A DNA stretch of 64,000 bases from Collinsella sp. MSK.8.10 (GTDB lineage: Bacteria; Actinomycetota; Coriobacteriia; Coriobacteriales; Coriobacteriaceae). The DNA lies in NCBI RefSeq assembly GCF_019041915.1, contig NZ_JAHPYF010000004.1, positions 62,001-126,000 on the forward strand. Direction: 5' to 3'. A model generated the notes under the pieces. The model was not told the origin of the DNA and ran no database searches. It worked only from the letters and a program-made list of their open reading frames with translations. Of this stretch, positions 34,075-42,730 are shown one piece after another; the stretch's first letter is position 1; each line of letters opens with the position of its first letter. The position numbers were made by a program, and so were the translations under genes.

Positions 34075-35692
34075 GCTGCAGGTTTCTAACATTGCACTCA
34101 TTCGCGAGGCGACGCTGGTGCCGAGTGCCGGCCTGACTGTCCTGACTGGCGAGACCGGTGCCGGCAAGACCGCGCTGCTCTCGGCCCTCAAGCTTATTTT
34201 GGGCGAGCGTGCGGATTCGTCGACGGTGCGCGAGGGCGAGGCACTGGCGAGCGTCGAGGCGCGACTCTTCGACGGGCCGCACGACACGGAGGGGTTCACC
34301 GTACAGCGCAGCCTTTCTGCCGAGGGCCGCAGCCGCGTGAAGATTGACGGTCGCATCGCCAGTGTGCGCGAGCTTTCGGAGCGCGTTGGCGTGATGATGG
34401 ATCTGTGCGGCCAACACGAGCATCAGCGCTTGCTCGACCCGGCGCATCACGTTGCGATGGTCGATGCCTGGGCGGGACGCTCTGCGCTCGAGGCGCTGGA
34501 TGCGTACCGCGCCTGCTTTAAGGCATCGCGTGCTGCCGCCAAGGAGGTTCGACGTGTCGAAGAGGCCTCGCGTGCGCAGGGGAGCCGCGTCGAGGAGGCG
34601 CGCTTTGCCCTCGAGCGCATCGGCGAGGTCGACCCCAAGCCGGGCGAGTATGAGGAACTCGAGGAACTGCTGCCGCGCTCCGAACATGCCGAGGTACTGG
34701 TTGCCACGGCCAATGATGCCCATGCATCGCTTGCCTCCGAAGGGGGAGCGCTCGATGCCGTGAACAGCGCCGTGGCAGAGCTTTCCCGTATGGCTACCGT
34801 CGATCGCAAACTGGGCGACATTGCCGATGCGCTTTCGGATGCCTGCATCTCCCTTGAGGATTGCGCGAACGAGCTTCGTGCCTATCGCGATGGCGTCGCC
34901 TTCGACCCGCGCGAGCTCGCTCGCATGCGTGAGCGGTATTCCGACCTCAAGGGCCTGTTGCGTCAGTGGGGTCCCACCATGGACGATGTTTTTGCTATGC
35001 GCGATCGCTCGCAAGAGCTGCTGTCCCTGGTCGATGATGGCGATGAGCAGATCAAAAAGGCGCGTGAGGCACTCGGGAGCGCTGAGCGCGAGTTGTTTGC
35101 CGCTGCCAAGGCACTTAAGCGCGCTCGCAATACGGCGGCCCCGCGCTTCTGCCACGAGGTTGGCCGCCAGATGGCGCGCTTGGAGATGGGTAGTGCCGAG
35201 CTCGTCTGGGAGTCGCGCGATCTTCCCCGTGCTGAGTGGACGCCCGTTGGTCCTTCGAGCTACGAGCTGCTATACCGCAGCGGTGCCGGCTTGACGCCAC
35301 GTCCCCTTCGCCGCATTGCGTCGGGCGGCGAGCTCAGCCGCGTCATGCTGGCAAGCAAGGTTGTCCTCGGTAACGCGGACGGTGTTGATACGTTGGTGTT
35401 TGACGAGGTCGATGCTGGTGTCGGTGGCTCCACGGCGCGTGCACTTGCGGGCGTGCTGACAGATCTCGCCGCTACGCATCAGGTGATTGTCGTAACCCAC
35501 TTGGCGCAGGTTGCCGTCATGGCCGACAAGCATTATGTCGTCAGCAAGGAACCGGGCGATGTTCCCCAGACGCATTTGGACGAGGTAACCGGCGAAGCGC
35601 GTATCGCCGAGATCGCCCGCATGTTGAGCGGCGATCAGTCCGAGGCAAGCTTAGCGCATGCCAAGCAGATGCTCGAAGAAGCTCGAGGTTAG
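34064..35692 (+). CDS. recN: DNA repair protein RecN
   Basis: 542 residues. SMC-like ATPase for double-strand break repair. N-terminal Walker A GETGAGKTALLSAL, Q-loop region DLCGQHEHQRLL, a shortened central coiled coil, and C-terminal signature IASGGELSRVMLASK plus Walker B LVFDEVDAGVGG and the H-loop VVTHLAQVA. Family members are usually about 550-570 residues, so it is complete. A hairpin terminator follows. Confidence 0.95.
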   Translation: MIDELQVSNIALIREATLVPSAGLTVLTGETGAGKTALLSALKLILGERADSSTVREGEALASVEARLFDGPHDTEGFTVQRSLSAEGRSRVKIDGRIASVRELSERVGVMMDLCGQHEHQRLLDPAHHVAMVDAWAGRSALEALDAYRACFKASRAAAKEVRRVEEASRAQGSRVEEARFALERIGEVDPKPGEYEELEELLPRSEHAEVLVATANDAHASLASEGGALDAVNSAVAELSRMATVDRKLGDIADALSDACISLEDCANELRAYRDGVAFDPRELARMRERYSDLKGLLRQWGPTMDDVFAMRDRSQELLSLVDDGDEQIKKAREALGSAERELFAAAKALKRARNTAAPRFCHEVGRQMARLEMGSAELVWESRDLPRAEWTPVGPSSYELLYRSGAGLTPRPLRRIASGGELSRVMLASKVVLGNADGVDTLVFDEVDAGVGGSTARALAGVLTDLAATHQVIVVTHLAQVAVMADKHYVVSKEPGDVPQTHLDEVTGEARIAEIARMLSGDQSEASLAHAKQMLEEARG

Positions 35693-35710
35693 GTCGTATC
35701 AGCGGTGTTG

Positions 35711-35743
35711 GTGGGACAAAATAGACTGAAATTTTTGTCCCAC
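35711..35743. terminator. Bidirectional terminator between recN and the RpiR gene
   Basis: GTGGGACAAAA (35711-35721) is complementary to TTTTGTCCCAC (35733-35743), giving T-runs in both directions for two convergent genes. An 11-nt copy of one arm occurs at 18809-18819 downstream of rarA. Confidence 0.8.
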
Positions 35744-35751
35744 TACGCGTT

Positions 35752-36609
35752 TTACTCAACGACCTTATCCGGCTGGATGAGCTCCTCGTAGTAGCTGATA
35801 TGCTCACGCGCGTCTTCAATCTCGGGCAGCAGGAAGTTGTAGATGACTTCGATGATCATCGTGGCGCTGATCTTAGAGAACGCAAAGTCGCCCGTCGTCA
35901 GCAGCGCTTCGTGGTTGACGGTATTAAAGGTGTAGTCTGCCAGACGCGCGAGCGGGGATTTGCTGTCGCTGCTGATGACGACTACGGTTGCGCCGCAGTT
36001 GCGAGCCGCTTTTGCCATGCGATTCAGTCGGCGCGATTTGCCGGAGTTTGAGATTAGCACGATGACGTCACCCGGGCGTAACGTGAGCGCAAAGCCGATT
36101 GATGTCTCGCTAATGGTGCTCGCCATGCAGCGCAGGCCCAGCTGCGAAAACTTAAACGTCGCATCGAGCGCGACCGCGTTCGTATTGCCCACAGCCGCAA
36201 ACTCAATAACCCCTGCATGCTTAAGGGCATGCACAACAGCCGCCAGCGTATCGTGGTCGATTCCGTCGATGGTCGCATTAAGCTCGCTCACCTTGGCAGC
36301 CAGGATGTTCTTGAGGCTCTGCTCCATATTGTCGAGCGAGACCTCGTCGGTCAGGCCCTCGTTGCGCTGGCTTTCCAAATCCCTCGCCAACGAAAACTGA
36401 AAGCTGCGGAAGCTGCCAAACCCAAGCTTGCGGCAGAAGCGCGAAACGGTCGCCTCGGACGTGGCAGCGGCGCGTGAGAGCTGAGCCGCCGTGAGGCGTG
36501 GAGCCTCGGACTGGTGCTCCAATATATAGTCGACAATGCGCTGCTCGGACTCGCTGTATCCCTGGTGGGTGCTAATGAGGGAAAGTGCGCTCTTGCTACT
36601 ATCGGTCAT
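35752..36609 (-). CDS. RpiR family transcriptional regulator (HTH + SIS)
   Basis: 285 residues. Helix-turn-helix of the RpiR type in the first 80 residues (TAAQLSRAAATSEATVSRFC), then a sugar-phosphate-binding SIS domain (about 120-260; LRPGDVIVLISNSGKS). RpiR proteins sense phosphosugars and control sugar uptake. Divergent from the fructose-type PTS gene, which is its likely target. ATG 36609 has AGGAG 6 nt upstream on the minus strand. Candidate operators lie at 36711-36754. Confidence 0.92.
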   Translation of the reverse strand: MTDSSKSALSLISTHQGYSESEQRIVDYILEHQSEAPRLTAAQLSRAAATSEATVSRFCRKLGFGSFRSFQFSLARDLESQRNEGLTDEVSLDNMEQSLKNILAAKVSELNATIDGIDHDTLAAVVHALKHAGVIEFAAVGNTNAVALDATFKFSQLGLRCMASTISETSIGFALTLRPGDVIVLISNSGKSRRLNRMAKAARNCGATVVVISSDSKSPLARLADYTFNTVNHEALLTTGDFAFSKISATMIIEVIYNFLLPEIEDAREHISYYEELIQPDKVVE

Positions 36610-36710
36610 GGATGGCTCCTGGTTGGCATGAAAATCTAATTTGATTTGCAATGCCATAGTATACGGGCATTTTCAATTACAAGATACACCTTGCCGTTTC
36701 AAGTGTTGAT

Positions 36711-36754
36711 GGTAAACTTTCACTTACCGTTTACGGTTATGAAAGAACCTTTCA
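36711..36754. promoter_or_regulatory. Candidate RpiR operator region
   Basis: TGAAAGAACCTTTCA (36740-36754) is a perfect inverted repeat around AAC. Just upstream GTAAAC (36712-36717) and GTTTAC (36729-36734) form a second palindrome. They lie between the RpiR regulator gene and the PTS gene. RpiR-family operators are commonly palindromes with TGAAA/TTTCA half-sites, which supports but does not prove the assignment. Confidence 0.5.
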
Positions 36755-36844
36755 CCGGAGAATTGCACCTTGTCTCTTCTCACGCGGACGGTAGGTTGGT
36801 ATCTTTCAGTTGTGGAAAAATGCGCATCGAAGCGCGTGTAGGGG

Positions 36845-36860
36845 AGCGCCCGCGGGCGCT
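36845..36860. repeat. Perfect 16-bp GC palindrome in the PTS leader
   Basis: AGCGCCCGCGGGCGCT equals its own complement and stands 21 nt before the IIBCA start codon, just ahead of the ribosome site. Confidence 0.6.
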
Positions 36861-36881
36861 GTACTCAAGAAGGAGGGACAC

Positions 36882-38885
36882 ATGGCTAAGTTTGACATCA
36901 TCGCCGCGACCGGTTGCCCGACCGGCATTGCGCACACCTTCATGGCGAAGGAGGCGCTGGAGAAGGCAGCTGCCGAGCGCGGTCTGACCATTAAGGTCGA
37001 GACTCATGGCCAGGTCGGTGTCGAGAACGAGCTCACCAAGAGTGAGATCGCTGGTGCCAAGGCCGTCGTCGTCGCAGCCGACAAGGATGTCCAGGCTGAG
37101 CGTTTCGCCGGTAAGCCCATGGTTTCCGTTGGTGTTTCCAAGGCCCTGTCCGTTGAGGCCGCCGGTAAGCTGATTGACCGCGCGCTCGCCGCCAAGGGCG
37201 ACAGCACGGTTGCAGCCGCTGCCGATGTCGAGGACGAGGTCGAGGAGAAGGAGTCCATCGGCCACATCATCTACAAGCACCTCATGAACGGCGTCAGCCA
37301 CATGCTGGTCTTCGTCGTTGCCGGTGGTGTTCTGACCGCCATTTCGTTCCTGTGGGGCATTACGTCCTTCGATTCGACGGCGTCTGACTACAACAGCTTT
37401 GCTGCGATGCTCAAGATCATCGGCGGCATCGCCATGAACCTCATGGTTCCGGTGCTTTCCGCCTACATCGCCGAGTCCATCGGCAAGCGCCCGGCGCTCG
37501 TCCCCGGCTTTGTTGCCGGCATGATCGCCATCCAGGGCCTGCCTGTTAACGCCGAGACCGGCATGATCGACGCCGGTGGCGCCGGCGTGGGCTTCGGCTT
37601 CCTGGGCGGCATCGTCGGTGGCTTCCTCGCCGGTTATGTCATCCTGCTGCTCGAGAAGGTCTTTGCCGGTCTGCCCAAGAACCTGGACGGCCTCAAGGCT
37701 ATCTTCCTGTACCCGCTGTTCTCGACGGCTATCGTCGGCCTGGTCATGCTCGGCATTTCCGGCCCCATGGCTGCCATCAACACCGCCATGATGGACTTCC
37801 TCAAGGGCCTGTCCGCCTCTGGCGCCGTTGTCCTGGGTCTTGCTATCGGCTGCATGTGCGCCTTTGACATGGGTGGCCCGGTCAACAAGGCTGCTTATGT
37901 CACCGGTACCGCTATGCTCACCGAGGCTCTGGCCGCCGGTGTTGGCACCGATACCTACAACTTCGGCACCAACTTCATGGCTGCCGTCTCCGCCGCCTGC
38001 ATCGTTCCGCCGTTGATCACCACCTTCGCCGTCGTTGTCGGCAAGAAGTACTTCAGCCAGGAGGATCACGACGCCGGTGTCGTCAACCTCATCCTTGGTT
38101 GCACCCACATCACCGAGGGCGCCATTCCGTTCATGACCAAGAACATCTGGCCCGTCATGCCCATCATGATGCTCGGTTCCTCTATCGCTTCGATCCTGAC
38201 CATTATGTTCAACGTTCACGATCCGGCGCCCCACGGTGGCTTCCTGGTCCTGCCCGTTGTCGAGAACGGTCCGCTGTGGGTCCTCGCTATCCTCATCGGC
38301 GCCGTGATCGGTGGCATCCTGTTCGTGGCCTTCAAGAAGTACGACTTCGAGAAGAACCATAAGGCCGCTCCTGCAGCCAAGCCGGTTGAGGCCCCCAAGG
38401 CCGCTGCCGTCGAGGCCCCCAAGGCCGAGGCTTCCGACTTCGTGAAGGTCGAGAACGTCTTTGTCGCCGAGGACTTCGCTTCTCGTGACGAGGCCTTGAG
38501 CTTTGTTTCCAACCAGGCCGTCAAGGCCGGTATCGCCGGCGACGCCGACGCCGTTATGAACGCCTTCCTGGCCCGCGAGGCCGAGGGCACCACGGGCATG
38601 ATGGAGGGCTTCGCTATTCCGCATGCCAAGTCCGACGCCATCACCGAGGCTGCCGTCATCGTCGTCAAGGACGACTCTGGCGTGACCGGTTGGGACACCA
38701 TGGACGGCGCTCCCGTCAACGTTGCCATTGCCCTGCTCATCCCGGGCGCTCAGGCTGGCACCACGCACCTCAAGATCCTGTCCAAGGTCGCCGAGGCGCT
38801 CATGGACGAGGACTTCCGTGCCACCGTCAAGGGTTCCACCGACGCCGCCGAGATCGCCAAGACGATCAACGCCCGCCTGGTCTAA
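36882..38885 (+). CDS. PTS fructose-type transporter, fused IIB-IIC-IIA
   Basis: 667 residues. Imports and phosphorylates fructose or a related sugar. Domain order B-C-A: IIB (1 to about 105) with phosphorylated Cys12 in ATGCPTGIAHTFM; IIC (about 130-490), multiple helices with GAIPFMTKN; an Ala/Pro/Lys linker; IIA (about 525-667) with His581 in FAIPHAKSD. IIA-B-C order is more usual for FruA. ATG 36882 follows AAGGAGG. HPr, Enzyme I and two PfkB kinases downstream complete the path to fructose 1,6-bisphosphate. Confidence 0.93.
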   Translation: MAKFDIIAATGCPTGIAHTFMAKEALEKAAAERGLTIKVETHGQVGVENELTKSEIAGAKAVVVAADKDVQAERFAGKPMVSVGVSKALSVEAAGKLIDRALAAKGDSTVAAAADVEDEVEEKESIGHIIYKHLMNGVSHMLVFVVAGGVLTAISFLWGITSFDSTASDYNSFAAMLKIIGGIAMNLMVPVLSAYIAESIGKRPALVPGFVAGMIAIQGLPVNAETGMIDAGGAGVGFGFLGGIVGGFLAGYVILLLEKVFAGLPKNLDGLKAIFLYPLFSTAIVGLVMLGISGPMAAINTAMMDFLKGLSASGAVVLGLAIGCMCAFDMGGPVNKAAYVTGTAMLTEALAAGVGTDTYNFGTNFMAAVSAACIVPPLITTFAVVVGKKYFSQEDHDAGVVNLILGCTHITEGAIPFMTKNIWPVMPIMMLGSSIASILTIMFNVHDPAPHGGFLVLPVVENGPLWVLAILIGAVIGGILFVAFKKYDFEKNHKAAPAAKPVEAPKAAAVEAPKAEASDFVKVENVFVAEDFASRDEALSFVSNQAVKAGIAGDADAVMNAFLAREAEGTTGMMEGFAIPHAKSDAITEAAVIVVKDDSGVTGWDTMDGAPVNVAIALLIPGAQAGTTHLKILSKVAEALMDEDFRATVKGSTDAAEIAKTINARLV

Positions 38886-38919
38886 TCCAGCAATACGCGA
38901 ATACCATCGCCCTCTGCAC

Positions 38920-38957
38920 AAAAGGCGAGGACTCCACTAGGAGCCCCCGCCTTTTTT
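38920..38957 (+). terminator. Terminator after the PTS IIBCA gene
   Basis: AAAAGGCGAGGACTCC (38920-38935), loop ACTA, then an imperfectly complementary arm ending in CGCCTTTTTT. Confidence 0.85.
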
Positions 38958-38968
38958 CTATCCCTCCC

Positions 38969-39041
38969 ATAAGTTGCGGTGAAATAGGGACTGTTTAAAC
39001 GATTCAACCCCAAATTCAGTCCCTATTTCACCGCAACTTAT
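38969..39041. repeat. Long palindrome, family copy 1 (25-bp perfect arms)
   Basis: Arms 38969-38993 and 39017-39041 are perfectly complementary with a 23-nt loop; each arm contains AAGTTGCGGTGAAATAGGGA or its complement. A second copy is at 47737-47806 and a half-copy at 49468-49487. No open frame. Together with the element at 39145-39296 it fills most of the 38886-39433 gap, which has no gene. Confidence 0.85.
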
Positions 39042-39144
39042 AAAAGGGCATAGAGGGGGCTGCCTATCGAGTCTTTGTCGCGAACAGTTCATCAGCCAGA
39101 ATTCTTTTCAGCCGATATTACTCTGGATCGACCGAGTTTCCGCA

Positions 39145-39296
39145 GCTTGCTCGCCCACAGGGGGCCGGGCGCGGCCTGCGAGATTTATCGCGAGTTCCGC
39201 ACGAGCCGAAGAGCACTTAATGTGCTCTTCGTGCGAGCAGGACTGTAGAGCAGGAAATCTCACTGGCCACGCCCGGCCCCCTGTGGGCGAGCAAGC
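39145..39296. repeat. 152-bp imperfect palindrome upstream of ptsH
   Basis: 42-nt arms (39145-39186 and 39255-39296) match as inverted repeats with about four mismatches. At the centre, GAAGAGCAC (39208-39216) pairs with GTGCTCTTC (39222-39230). No transposase or plausible protein is inside, so it may be a miniature mobile element or a large RNA hairpin. Confidence 0.75.
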
Positions 39297-39383
39297 GGAC
39301 GACAAACACATCTGTCCAACAATTCGTGCGAAACATAATGAAAAACAGTTTGATGTGAGTTAATATAAACAACGTCGTGAATC

Positions 39384-39430
39384 TGACTCCTGCCACATGC
39401 TTGACAGGGGTTAAACACAAAAAGGAGTCA
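39384..39430 (+). promoter_or_regulatory. Possible ribosome-site-masking helix of ptsH
   Basis: TGACTCCT (39384-39391) is exactly complementary to AGGAGTCA (39423-39430), which contains the ptsH ribosome binding site. The pairing would hide that site. Confidence 0.4.
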
Positions 39431-39433
39431 ACT

Positions 39434-39697
39434 ATGGTTTCTGAGAAGGCTACTCTCGTTAATCCTCAGGGTCTGCACATGCGTCCGGCTGGTCTGTTCG
39501 CCTCCACCATGGGCAAGTATGCCTGTGACGTGACGGTCGTTACCCCCGAGAAGGAGGTTAACGGCAAGTCCCCGATGGCCCTCATGGCTGCTGGTATCCC
39601 CTGCGGTACCGAGGTCGAGGTCAAGTGCGACGGCGCCGACGAGGCCGAGGCTCTGGCTGCTGCCATCGAGCTCATCAAGAGCGGTCTTGGCGAGTAG
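39434..39697 (+). CDS. ptsH: Phosphocarrier protein HPr
   Basis: 87 residues. Passes phosphate from Enzyme I to the IIA domains. His15 lies in GLHMRPA and a serine at position 46 in NGKSPMALM is the regulatory site used by HPr kinase in Gram-positives, so catabolite control is possible if that kinase exists here. ATG 39434 follows AAAGGAG. Separated from ptsI by a hairpin that may reduce read-through. Confidence 0.96.
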   Translation: MVSEKATLVNPQGLHMRPAGLFASTMGKYACDVTVVTPEKEVNGKSPMALMAAGIPCGTEVEVKCDGADEAEALAAAIELIKSGLGE

Positions 39698-39742
39698 AAC
39701 TCAAACGGGTCGCATGTTGAACAACTAAGTTCATATTTGGGG

Positions 39743-39780
39743 GCGCAGTGACCTGTTGTAAGGTAACTGCGCTCTTTTGT
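39743..39780 (+). terminator. Terminator/attenuator between ptsH and ptsI
   Basis: GCGCAGT-G-ACCT (39743-39754) pairs with AGGT-A-ACTGCGC (39761-39772), loop GTTGTA, then TCTTTT. One internal mismatch. Confidence 0.75.
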
Positions 39781-39824
39781 CATGGATATGGCAAAACGCT
39801 TTATCACATGACACGGAGAGAGGA

Positions 39825-41534
39825 ATGGGAATGTATCAGGGAGTCAACGCTTCCGAGGGAATCGGTATCGGCACCGTCATGGTCGCCGTCGATCCCGACT
39901 TGACGTTTGAGCCGCACGAGGTTGCTGATTCGGCAGCAGAGAAGGAGCGCTATCAGTCCGCTCTTTCGGTCTTCTGTGAGAAGACCCAGGCTCAGGCCGA
40001 CCACATGAAGGAGACGGTGGGCGAGGCCGAGGCCGAGATCATGAGCGGACACATTGTCCTGGCTCAGGACCCGGGCATGACCGACGCCATCAACGCCGCC
40101 ATTGACGGCGGTACCTGCGCCGAGCAGGCGCTCATGGACACCTCGACCATGTTCGAGAACATGTTCCTGTCCATGGACGACGAGATGTTCCGTCTGCGCG
40201 CGGCCGACATCGCCGACATCCGCACCGGTATTCTGGCCGAGCTGCTGGGCAAGGAGGTCGTTGACCTCTCCGTCCTGCCCGAGAACACCGTCGTTGTCGT
40301 GCACGACCTCACGCCGTCCATGACCGCCACGATCGATAAGGCCCACGTTGCCGGTATCGTCACCGAGACCGGTGGCCGCACGTCGCACTCCGCGATCATT
40401 GCGCGCGCCCTCGAGATCCCGGCTGTCCTTTCGGTTTCCAACAGCTGCACCGCGCTGCGCAACGGTATGACCGTTGTCGTCGACGGTGGCAAGGGTATCG
40501 TCGAGGCCGATCCCGACGAGGAGACGCTCGCTGCCTACACCGCCAAGGCCGAGGCCTTCGCTGCCGAGAAGGCAGCCCTCGAGGCCTTCCGTGGCAAGCC
40601 GTCCGTGACTGCCGATGGCATCAAGAAGATCATCGCCTGCAACATCGGTAACCCCGATGACGTGCCCAACGCGCTCGATCACGACGCCGAGGCTATCGGT
40701 CTGTTCCGCTCCGAGTTCCTGTTCATGGACTCCGCTGAGCTTCCTTCCGAGGAGGAGCAGTTCAACGCCTACCGTAAGGTCGCCAGCGCGCTCAAGGGTG
40801 CTCCTGTCATCATCCGTACGCTCGATGTGGGTGGCGACAAGGAGATTCCGTATCTGCACATGGTCAAGGAAGACAACCCCTTCATGGGCTTCCGCGCTGT
40901 GCGTTACTGCCTGGCCAATCCCGACCAGTACAAGGTCCAGCTCCGCGCTCTGCTGCGCGCTAGCGCCTTCGGTGACGTCAAGATCATGATCCCGCTCGTC
41001 ACCTGCGTCGAGGAGGTCTTGGCTGTCAAGGAGCTCGTCGAGCAGTGCAAGGCCGAGCTGACCGAAGAGGGTCGCAAGTTCAACGAGAACATCGAGGTCG
41101 GCATCATGGTCGAGACGCCCGCCGCTTCGCTGCTCGCAGACCGTCTGGCCGAGGTCGCCGACTTCTTCTCCATCGGCACCAACGACCTGATCGGCTACAC
41201 CATGTGCGCCGACCGTGGCAACGACACCATCTCCAACCTGTACCAGGTTTACTATCCCGCCGTGCTCCGCTCGCTCAAGAACATCATCGAGAGCGGCGTG
41301 AAGGCCGGCATCATGGTCGGTATGTGCGGCGAGGCCGCTGCCGATCCGCTGCTCGAGCCGCTGCTGATCAGCTGGGGCCTGGAGGAGTTCTCGATGAGCG
41401 CTCCGTCGATCCTGCGCGCCCGCAAGACCATCAGCCAGTGGACCAAGGCCGAGTGCGACGAGCTCGCCGAGAAGGCGCTCGCCTGCAACACCGCCGCCGA
41501 GGTCAAGGCACTGCTCGAGTCCGCAGCTCGCTAA
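39825..41534 (+). CDS. ptsI: PTS Enzyme I (phosphoenolpyruvate-protein phosphotransferase)
   Basis: About 569 residues. Takes phosphate from PEP and gives it to HPr. The HPr-binding and phosphohistidine domain has the active His (about 188) in GGRTSHSAIIARAL; the C-terminal PEP-binding barrel has IGLFRSEFLFM, GIMVETPAA and the catalytic cysteine (about 501) in MVGMCGEAAAD. GGAGAGAGG precedes; ATG 39825 or 39831 could be used. Clustered with HPr, a IIBCA permease and PfkB kinases as a complete PTS route. Confidence 0.96.
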   Translation: MGMYQGVNASEGIGIGTVMVAVDPDLTFEPHEVADSAAEKERYQSALSVFCEKTQAQADHMKETVGEAEAEIMSGHIVLAQDPGMTDAINAAIDGGTCAEQALMDTSTMFENMFLSMDDEMFRLRAADIADIRTGILAELLGKEVVDLSVLPENTVVVVHDLTPSMTATIDKAHVAGIVTETGGRTSHSAIIARALEIPAVLSVSNSCTALRNGMTVVVDGGKGIVEADPDEETLAAYTAKAEAFAAEKAALEAFRGKPSVTADGIKKIIACNIGNPDDVPNALDHDAEAIGLFRSEFLFMDSAELPSEEEQFNAYRKVASALKGAPVIIRTLDVGGDKEIPYLHMVKEDNPFMGFRAVRYCLANPDQYKVQLRALLRASAFGDVKIMIPLVTCVEEVLAVKELVEQCKAELTEEGRKFNENIEVGIMVETPAASLLADRLAEVADFFSIGTNDLIGYTMCADRGNDTISNLYQVYYPAVLRSLKNIIESGVKAGIMVGMCGEAAADPLLEPLLISWGLEEFSMSAPSILRARKTISQWTKAECDELAEKALACNTAAEVKALLESAAR

Positions 41535-41608
41535 TTTGGTATCAGAGGTACCCGCGTGGTTGGAATGGGCCGGCCACGCGGCCCTCACATATACAGGGGG
41601 TACTGTAA

Positions 41609-42541
41609 ATGTTCTACACGCTAACCGCTAACCCGGCTGTCGACATGACGGTTTCGAGCTCTCCGCTCGAGCCCGACGAGAACGTCCGCACCGGCTCGGC
41701 CAGCTACACGGCTAACGGCAAGGGCCTCGACGTGTCCTTCGCCTTTAAGAAGATGGGCGTCGACACCGTCGCGCTCGGCTTCTTCGCCGGCTTCACGGGC
41801 AAGTTTATCGTCGAGGAGGTCATGAACCTGGGTTGCCTGTGCCGCCCGGTCTGGACCGACGGTATCACGCGCATCAACACCTACGTCAACGATGGCCAGC
41901 ACGAGTACGGCATCCTGAACCCCGGCGCCCCGATCACGCCGCAGCACCAGGAGGAGCTCTACAACATCCTGGACACCGCGGGCGATCTTGAGTGCCTGAT
42001 TGTCTCCGGCTCCGTGCCTCCCAAAGCTACGCCCGACTTCCTGGCTCAGGTCATGGAGCACGCTCAGGCTCGTGGCGCTGACGTCGTCCTGGACCTGTCC
42101 TCCGACAAGCTCAAGGAGCTCGCTCACAAGAAGCCGCTGCTCATCAAGCCGAACCATCACGAGATGAAGGCCATCTTCGGCGTGCCGGTCGATACCGACG
42201 ACGAGGTTCGCGTTGCCATGAAGATGGCTCACGACGCTGGCGTTCAGAACGTGCTGCTCACCCGCGGTAGCCGCGGCGACGCTTACTTCTCCAACGGCGA
42301 GGACATCTGGTACGCCAAGCGTGAGTTCAACATCAAGCTGGTTTCTTCCGTCTGCGCCGGCGACTGCACCCTCGCTGCGTTCCTGCACAAGTGGTACAGG
42401 GATCGCGACAACGTCGAGGAGGCCATGAAGCTCGCTATGGCCACCGGCGCCAACGTTGCCGAGTCCGTCGGCATTGGCGACTTTGGTCACGTCGACGAGT
42501 ACAGCAAGCGCGTTGCTGTCCGCAAGCTCGATCGTCAGTAA
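41609..42541 (+). CDS. PfkB family sugar-phosphate kinase 1 (1-phosphofructokinase-like)
   Basis: 310 residues. Ribokinase fold of the FruK/LacC branch: begins FYTLTANPAVDMTV, has the substrate loop NGKGLDVSF (GGKGxN in most relatives) and the anion-hole/catalytic motif VCAGDCTLAAF, with the base Asp kept but the first residue of GAGD replaced by Cys. Probably phosphorylates fructose 1-phosphate made by the PTS. Starts 74 nt after ptsI. A close paralogue follows at 42731. Confidence 0.85.
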   Translation: MFYTLTANPAVDMTVSSSPLEPDENVRTGSASYTANGKGLDVSFAFKKMGVDTVALGFFAGFTGKFIVEEVMNLGCLCRPVWTDGITRINTYVNDGQHEYGILNPGAPITPQHQEELYNILDTAGDLECLIVSGSVPPKATPDFLAQVMEHAQARGADVVLDLSSDKLKELAHKKPLLIKPNHHEMKAIFGVPVDTDDEVRVAMKMAHDAGVQNVLLTRGSRGDAYFSNGEDIWYAKREFNIKLVSSVCAGDCTLAAFLHKWYRDRDNVEEAMKLAMATGANVAESVGIGDFGHVDEYSKRVAVRKLDRQ

Positions 42542-42569
42542 TCGGAACGCGACATATTCGTGCGCATGC

Positions 42570-42602
42570 GGCGCCCCGGTTTCGGCCGGGGCGCCTTTTT
42601 TG
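42570..42602 (+). terminator. Terminator between the two PfkB genes
   Basis: Perfect 10-bp stem (42570-42579 with 42586-42595), then six T. Confidence 0.93.
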
Positions 42603-42730
42603 TTCCGCCATGGGGGAGAGGTGTCCTGCCGTACTTCATCGCTTCCACACCGTTCACCGAGTTGTCCTAGCCATTTGTCTATGCGTGGAATATACTTTCA
42701 TTAACACGTTGCTTCGTGAAAGGAACATTC

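Noticed and set aside
36780..38921. 713-residue open frame antisense to the PTS IIBCA gene
   Set aside because: Mirror of a strongly biased coding sequence; Gly/Asp/His-rich translation without domains.
39108..39311. 67-residue frame inside the 152-bp palindrome
   Set aside because: Nearly all of it is the inverted repeat, with no ribosome site; better explained as structure than as coding.
39804..41588. 594-residue open frame antisense to ptsI
   Set aside because: Same artefact; the plus strand carries all Enzyme I motifs.
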